Assembly (NCBI GenBank): GCA_030592245.1
Contig: JAUVJV010000002.1
Span: 1 to 25,282 of the forward strand
Direction: 5' to 3'
Source of the DNA: Candidatus Eiseniibacteriota bacterium
Lineage (GTDB): Bacteria; Arandabacterota; Arandabacteria; Arandabacterales; Arandabacteraceae
Length of the DNA stretch: 25,282 bases
The notes under the pieces are model-generated. The model was not told the DNA's origin. It saw only the letters and a list, made by a program, of their open reading frames with translations, and searched no databases. The stretch's first letter is position 1. Every line of letters starts with the position of its first letter. This document shows, in pieces, positions 21,615 to 25,282 of the stretch. The position numbers and the translations under genes were made by a program.

Positions 21615-22088
21615 ATGGACACTTTCAAGGCTAGCGATGTCTACGAGATAGCCATGCAGATAGAGGCTAACGGTGAGAAGCTCTACAGGCACGCAGCTAA
21701 CGTGACCGACGATTCCAAAATGAAAGAGTTGTTCACTTACCTCGCCGACGAAGAGGTAGAACACCAGAAGCTCTTCGAGAGCCTGGCCAAGAAGGTGGAG
21801 CATTACCAGCTCCCCGAGACTTATGACGGCGAGTACTGCGCATATGTCCGTTCATACTCCGAAGGCCTCGTCTTCACTCCTGACAGGATGGAAAGGGAGC
21901 TGGCCCGGGTAAAGGGTGCGGAAGACGCTATCGAGTTCGGTATCCAGCGCGAGATCGAGTCAATTCTCTACTACCTGGAGACGCGCAACTTAGTCCCGGA
22001 GAATCAGAGAGCCGATATCGACAGGATAATCGACGAAGAGCGCAGGCATTATCTTAAGCTTATCGACCTCAGGCGCGAGGTGGCATAG
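21615..22088 (+). CDS. Rubrerythrin-like ferritin-fold diiron protein
   Basis: 157 aa. Ferritin-like helices carry QIEANGEKLYRHAA with ADEEVEHQKLF (44-54) in the first half, and FGIQREIESILYYLE with IIDEERRHYLKLIDL in the second, giving both E/ExxH pairs of a diiron site. No rubredoxin domain; Hrb, three genes up, could donate electrons. AAGGAGGAGG lies right before the ATG at 21615, which rules out the GTG at 21600. A middle segment (YCAYVRSYSEGLVF) is longer than in the 105-557 protein, so the two are only distant paralogues. Likely peroxide reductase completing the oxidative-stress cluster. Confidence 0.85.
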   Translation: MDTFKASDVYEIAMQIEANGEKLYRHAANVTDDSKMKELFTYLADEEVEHQKLFESLAKKVEHYQLPETYDGEYCAYVRSYSEGLVFTPDRMERELARVKGAEDAIEFGIQREIESILYYLETRNLVPENQRADIDRIIDEERRHYLKLIDLRREVA

Positions 22089-22180
22089 CAGGCTGAAGTG
22101 GCTTGACCGACCCAAGCACGCCTGACCGGCTGAAGCAGACCGCCCTGCTGTCGAAAAACTCATGGAGTGAGAGTTACGCT

Positions 22181-22209
22181 GAGTCCCCGAGGCATGTTTC
22201 CGGGGTCTC
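22181..22209 (+). terminator. Terminator-like hairpin after the fprA cluster
   Basis: GAG-T-CCCCG pairs with CGGGG-T-CTC (8 pairs, one T/T mismatch) around an 11-base loop, followed by TTTGC. It lies about 95 bases after the last gene of hrb-fprA-rubrerythrin. The T tract is short, so efficiency is uncertain. Confidence 0.45.
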
Positions 22210-22282
22210 TTTGCATCCTCCTCATCGCGCACGCTTGACCTGAACACTTCATGCGCGTCTGTGTGGCCGCACCTGCGAGACT

Positions 22283-22310
22283 GCACTCTCGAGGCCGCAC
22301 TCTCGAGGCC
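22283..22310. repeat. 14-bp tandem duplication
   Basis: GCACTCTCGAGGCC occurs twice in direct succession (22283-22296, 22297-22310), followed by GGTTTTTT. It may be replication slippage or part of a weak terminator. Confidence 0.8.
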
Positions 22311-22345
22311 GGTTTTTTCATTGGACATCCGCAAGGTAAAGGTTT

Positions 22346-22426
22346 AGCCTTCGGCTGAGTAGGCAGTACCGCGGTGAGCGCACGAAAGGAACTTCGCCAT
22401 TAGCACGGAGGCTAACCGCGGTGCTG
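22346..22426 (+). promoter_or_regulatory. Possible structured leader or operator before the methyltransferase
   Basis: A small hairpin AGCC-TTC-GGCT (22346-22356) precedes two arms that are inverted copies matching at 12 of 14 positions: CAGTACCGCGGTGA (22364-22377) and TAACCGCGGTGCTG (22413-22426). Each contains the 8-base palindrome ACCGCGGT. They could fold into one long hairpin or bind a dimeric regulator. No known riboswitch class is recognised. Confidence 0.35.
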
Positions 22427-22466
22427 TATCTTGTTGCATCCTTCCAGGCACGCCGGGGTCGGGCAT

Positions 22467-23225
22467 ATGGGAATCTATGGAGAATTCGCTCATGTCTATT
22501 CCAGGGGTGAGTATCCGGATTTCAGCCGGCACATGGCGGAACATCTCCCCGGGGTCTTAGAGCAGCTCGGCCTGAGCCCAGAGACTCTTCTCGATCTTGC
22601 CTGCGGCGAAGGCACCTTCGCGGTGGCCATGGCCCGACTGGGCCTCGATGTCGCCGGGCTCGATGCCTCCCCCCGGATGATCGAGTGTGCCAGGGAGCAG
22701 GCTGCCGGCGCCGGCGCAAAGATCGAATTCACGATCGGCGACATGCGAACTCTGAGCTTCGAGAACAGGTTCGATCTCGTGACTTGCTGGTACGACAGCC
22801 TGAACTACCTGCTTAAGTCTGAGGACCTGAGCAGGACCTTCATGGGGGTCGCCCGCGCCTTGAAGCCCGGAGGCGTCTTCATCTTCGACATGAACACCGT
22901 GTTCGGCCTTGCCACGGCCTGGCGGGAAGCGGGATGCTATGTGAAGAAGGAGAGCGCCGACACCTTTGAAGTCCACCGTCACGACTACGATTTCGAAACC
23001 GCCATCGCAGCTGTGAAAATCACGTGCTTCTTAGAAAACAATGGGCACTGGAGGCGGTTTGACGAGGAGCACAGGGAGCGGGGCTACGCCCACCAGGAGG
23101 TTCTCGAGTCGCTGCAGGATGCCGGTCTCCAGTCGCTGGCGACCTGGGGGAGCTTCCGCGACAGGAGTGAGGCTACGCCCGAGAGCGAGCGGGCATGGTA
23201 TATATCAAGGAAGGGAATGAGATAA
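22467..23225 (+). CDS. Class I SAM-dependent methyltransferase
   Basis: 252 aa from the ATG at 22467 (MGIYGEFAHVY is the usual start of this group); a TTG-type start at 22431 adds a non-conserved stretch. Motif I is LLDLACGEGTFAVAMA (41-56), then GLDASPRMIECAR binding the SAM ribose, a GDMRTLSF loop, FDLVTCWYDSLNYL and LKPGGVFIFDMNT. The C-terminal part resembles YcgJ/UbiE-like small-molecule methyltransferases; the substrate cannot be told. The gene stands alone, preceded by the possible structured leader. The 190 bases that follow (to 23415) contain no evident gene. Confidence 0.85.
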   Translation: MGIYGEFAHVYSRGEYPDFSRHMAEHLPGVLEQLGLSPETLLDLACGEGTFAVAMARLGLDVAGLDASPRMIECAREQAAGAGAKIEFTIGDMRTLSFENRFDLVTCWYDSLNYLLKSEDLSRTFMGVARALKPGGVFIFDMNTVFGLATAWREAGCYVKKESADTFEVHRHDYDFETAIAAVKITCFLENNGHWRRFDEEHRERGYAHQEVLESLQDAGLQSLATWGSFRDRSEATPESERAWYISRKGMR

Positions 23226-23415
23226 TGCGGAGTCTACGGCTTCCCTCCGGGGGCCCTGGTTTTTCTCATACTTATCTTCGCCGGAGGAAGCCTGCGCGGG
23301 CGAGCGGCTAGCGGAGGTCACCGGCTGCCTCTCACCCCCGGATGGGGATAGAATCCTGATAAGCACACATGAGGAGCCCGGACCCGGATAGACATTGAGC
23401 TTAGAAGAGTGCCGG

Positions 23416-24102
23416 CTATTCGGGTGTCTCCGCACCAACAGGGCTGCTCTCGGACGCCTTGTCGATATCGATGATCAGCGATCCCTCGATGTATTCACGC
23501 GTTTCGTACTTGGTTATGGACTGGAGCTTGCGCGTCACCGTGATCATGCTTTCCACGGCCTCGAGCATCTTGGTCACCTGGTCGTACTCCTGGCCTTCGC
23601 ACCGGAGTTCCTTCATCAGAAGCTCGCAATAGCCCGAGATTACCTGCATGGGTTGATTGAACTCATGGCACGTGGCTCCAGCCATTTCAAGGACGCCCCG
23701 GAGCTTTTCCCTGTGCATCAGCTCGGACTGCATCTCGATGATGCGCCGCCCGGCACGTATCCGCACCTTAAGCTCGTGAGGGTTGAAGGGCTTGGTGACA
23801 TAGTCGTCCGCACCGGCTTCGATTCCCTCCACGACATCGCGCTTGCGGTCCCTTGCGGTGAGAAGGATGATATAGGTGTATCCGCGGCGTCTCTGCTTAC
23901 GTATCTCCCTACACACTTCCACCCCGTTCATGCCGGGCATCATCCAGTTGAGGATAGCCAGGTTCGGCGAATCTTCGCGGTGAAATGCCTGCCAGGCCTC
24001 GGCACCATTGGCACAGCTTAGGACCTCGTAGCCCCACGACGTCAGTTTCCGTTCCAGCAGCCGCCTGGATATGCGATCATCCTCGGCTATGAGAATCCTC
24101 AT
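23416..24102 (-). CDS. Receiver-histidine-box protein with Asn at the phosphorylation site
   Basis: 228 aa. A receiver domain (1-120) has the acidic pocket AEDD (6-9), Thr of LLTARD (82-83) and Lys104 (VTKPF). The phospho-acceptor position is Asn52 (AILNWMMPGMNG, normally LDWMMPG), so it is a pseudo-receiver. A helical part follows with an H-box, GATCHEFNQPMQVISGY (His146), as in HisKA dimerisation domains. No ATP-binding domain follows, so it cannot phosphorylate itself. It may take phosphate from, or dock with, a partner kinase. Its ATG overlaps the stop of the REC-REC-HPt gene by ATGA, which makes that protein the obvious partner. Confidence 0.82.
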   Translation of the reverse strand: MRILIAEDDRISRRLLERKLTSWGYEVLSCANGAEAWQAFHREDSPNLAILNWMMPGMNGVEVCREIRKQRRRGYTYIILLTARDRKRDVVEGIEAGADDYVTKPFNPHELKVRIRAGRRIIEMQSELMHREKLRGVLEMAGATCHEFNQPMQVISGYCELLMKELRCEGQEYDQVTKMLEAVESMITVTRKLQSITKYETREYIEGSLIIDIDKASESSPVGAETPE

Positions 24103-25282
24103 TCTGTTTCCCTCCCAAGTGCAGTTAGTACCGGCTTGAGCCTGGCAATTTCATCTTCCAGCTTGTTGTAAGCTTGCTCGGCATAGCGCATCTCGCTATC
24201 ACGGCCAACCTGCTCCACCCTGAGGGCGGCATCGAAGGCCGGCTGCGCGGCGAAGTTGCCGACCGAACCCTTTATGGTATGCGCGGCACGTTCAAGGGCT
24301 GAACCATCCCCACGATTCAGGGCTTCCTTCATCTGGTACATCAGTACGGGGCTTTCCTCCAGGAACATCCCCGCGATCTCCTTCAGGAGATCTATATCAC
24401 CTTCGAAGTGGCTGACCGCAGCGTCCCAATCAACTACGGGGGTTGAAGTATCATCCTCGGGCATGGAGTTATCTGATCTTCCGTCGGTGGGCGCCAGGCC
24501 CTCGATCGCATCGAAGAGCTCGCTGGCCCGAAGCGGCTTGGATACATATGCGTCCATCCCCGAATTGAGGCACCGGTCCCGGTCGCCCTTCATGGCATGG
24601 GCGGTCATCGCAATAATCGGAATGTGGTCATCCGTGCCTTCCTCGCGGGAACGGATGGCCTTGGTGGCCTCGAAACCATCCATTTCGGGCATCTGCACGT
24701 CCATGAGGATAAGGTCAACCGCCTGCGCGTTAAGCGCGGCCATGGCCTCCCTTCCGTTCGAGGCCGGTACCACCGTATGCCCACGCTTCTCAAGTAACTG
24801 CGTAACCAACTTTAGGTTGACCCTGCTGTCTTCGGCAACCAGCACCCGGAGGCTTCGCCGGTGCTCGCGCAGGTAATGCTGGGTGATAAGGTCCTGCTTG
24901 GCCCCATCATCGATCGGCCTTCCCAAGGCTATCATGATCGCGTCCCAGAGATCCGATTTCTTCACAGGTTTCATCAGATAACCCGAAACCCCGAGATCCC
25001 TGCAGCGCGCGCCGTCACCGATCTTGCCGGCTGAGGTAAGCATTATGGTGGTCGGCTGAGGAAGGTCATCCCTCTGTCTGATCTTCTTCACCAGTGTGAA
25101 CCCATCCATCTCCGGCATCCGGGCATCGACTATGGCCATGGCAAATGCCTCGCCTGCGGCGGCAGCCGTCTCGAGTGTCGCAATGGCCTCAAAGCCGTTG
25201 CTGGCTACCGTGGGTTCCATCTTCCATCCCCTCGCTATCTCGATTAGGAGCCTCCTGCTCGTGGGGTTGTCGTCCACAATCA
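24099..25282 (-). CDS. Phosphorelay protein, REC-REC-HPt (5' part outside the window)
   Basis: Partial: the frame is open at the right edge and starts inside a receiver (IVDDN at the very end). At least 393 codons are visible. First receiver: AIVDARMPEMDG with LTSAGK and LMKPV. Second receiver (from about 143): VLVAEDSRVN, LILMDVQMPEMDG, MTAHAM and VSKPL. HPt (from about 290): AAHTIKGSVGNFAAQ with the phospho-His. This is the C-terminal layout of BarA/ArcB-type hybrid kinases, so a sensor and kinase core is expected upstream. It is coupled by ATGA to the pseudo-receiver gene. Confidence 0.9.
   Translation of the reverse strand, partial: IVDDNPTSRRLLIEIARGWKMEPTVASNGFEAIATLETAAAAGEAFAMAIVDARMPEMDGFTLVKKIRQRDDLPQPTTIMLTSAGKIGDGARCRDLGVSGYLMKPVKKSDLWDAIMIALGRPIDDGAKQDLITQHYLREHRRSLRVLVAEDSRVNLKLVTQLLEKRGHTVVPASNGREAMAALNAQAVDLILMDVQMPEMDGFEATKAIRSREEGTDDHIPIIAMTAHAMKGDRDRCLNSGMDAYVSKPLRASELFDAIEGLAPTDGRSDNSMPEDDTSTPVVDWDAAVSHFEGDIDLLKEIAGMFLEESPVLMYQMKEALNRGDGSALERAAHTIKGSVGNFAAQPAFDAALRVEQVGRDSEMRYAEQAYNKLEDEIARLKPVLTALGRETE

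Larger units (their letters stand above)
22089..22466. other. 378-base intergenic region with hairpins and tandem repeat
   Basis: From left to right: a terminator-like hairpin (22181-22209), a perfect 14-base tandem duplication (22283-22310) followed by GG and six T, and a pair of related inverted arms ahead of the methyltransferase (22364-22377 and 22413-22426). No open frame with family resemblance and no tRNA were seen. Confidence 0.5.

Noticed and set aside
1..25282. CRISPR arrays, insertion sequences, rRNA
   Set aside because: No regularly spaced repeats, no transposase other than the Xer-like recombinase, and no rRNA-like sequence were seen.

Overview
The window looks like a chromosomal segment of a GC-rich, strictly anaerobic, H2-metabolising bacterium. 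An outer-membrane beta-barrel protein with a terminal Phe points to a diderm cell. The group 4 (energy-converting) [NiFe] hydrogenase, the Hrb/FprA oxygen- and NO-scavenging pair, two rubrerythrin-type proteins and the many Fe-S proteins point to anaerobiosis. I cannot name the lineage.

Layout. (1) 1-2050, plus strand: a REP-like palindrome, then a small rubrerythrin-like protein, an outer-membrane barrel protein and a DUF364 (putative heavy-metal chelation) protein. (2) 17119 down to 2035, minus strand: about 15 kb of tightly packed, mostly overlapping genes reading from a strong sigma70-type promoter at 17201-17229. In transcription order: HydB and HydG (Fe-S/flavin electron-transfer pair), a HycB-like polyferredoxin, the hydrogenase core (NuoH-, NuoB-, NuoC- and NuoD-like), a NuoL-like antiporter subunit, MbhD/E, MnhB, MnhC, MnhD, MnhE, MnhF and MnhG homologues, a NuoI-like ferredoxin, the HycI-type maturation protease, then an alkaline phosphatase and glutamine synthetase. 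(3) 17469-18208: a divergent, degenerate second maturation-protease homologue, a REP-like hairpin and a tiny Cys-rich protein. (4) 18564-22088, plus strand: a tyrosine recombinase with altered catalytic residues, then an hrb-fprA-rubrerythrin cluster. (5) 22467-25282: a methyltransferase, and on the minus strand a REC-REC-HPt phosphorelay protein (cut by the window edge) coupled to a pseudo-receiver/histidine-box protein.

How it fits together. HydBG plus the polyferredoxin probably exchange electrons between NAD(P)H and/or ferredoxin and the membrane hydrogenase. The hydrogenase module would couple H2 formation or uptake to H+/Na+ movement through the Mrp-like membrane modules. HycI would trim the C-terminal tail of the large subunit after nickel insertion.

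The most striking observation is that two proteins of this operon are each encoded in one uninterrupted frame broken only by in-frame TGA codons: HydB at codons 119 and 259, and the hydrogenase large subunit at codon 263. Conserved coding resumes in the same frame with no indel. TGA is also the ordinary stop of many neighbouring genes. Site-specific UGA recoding, multiple nonsense mutations and sequence error are the competing explanations. None of the three sites is a known Cys/Sec ligand position, so ordinary selenocysteine at the active site does not explain them.
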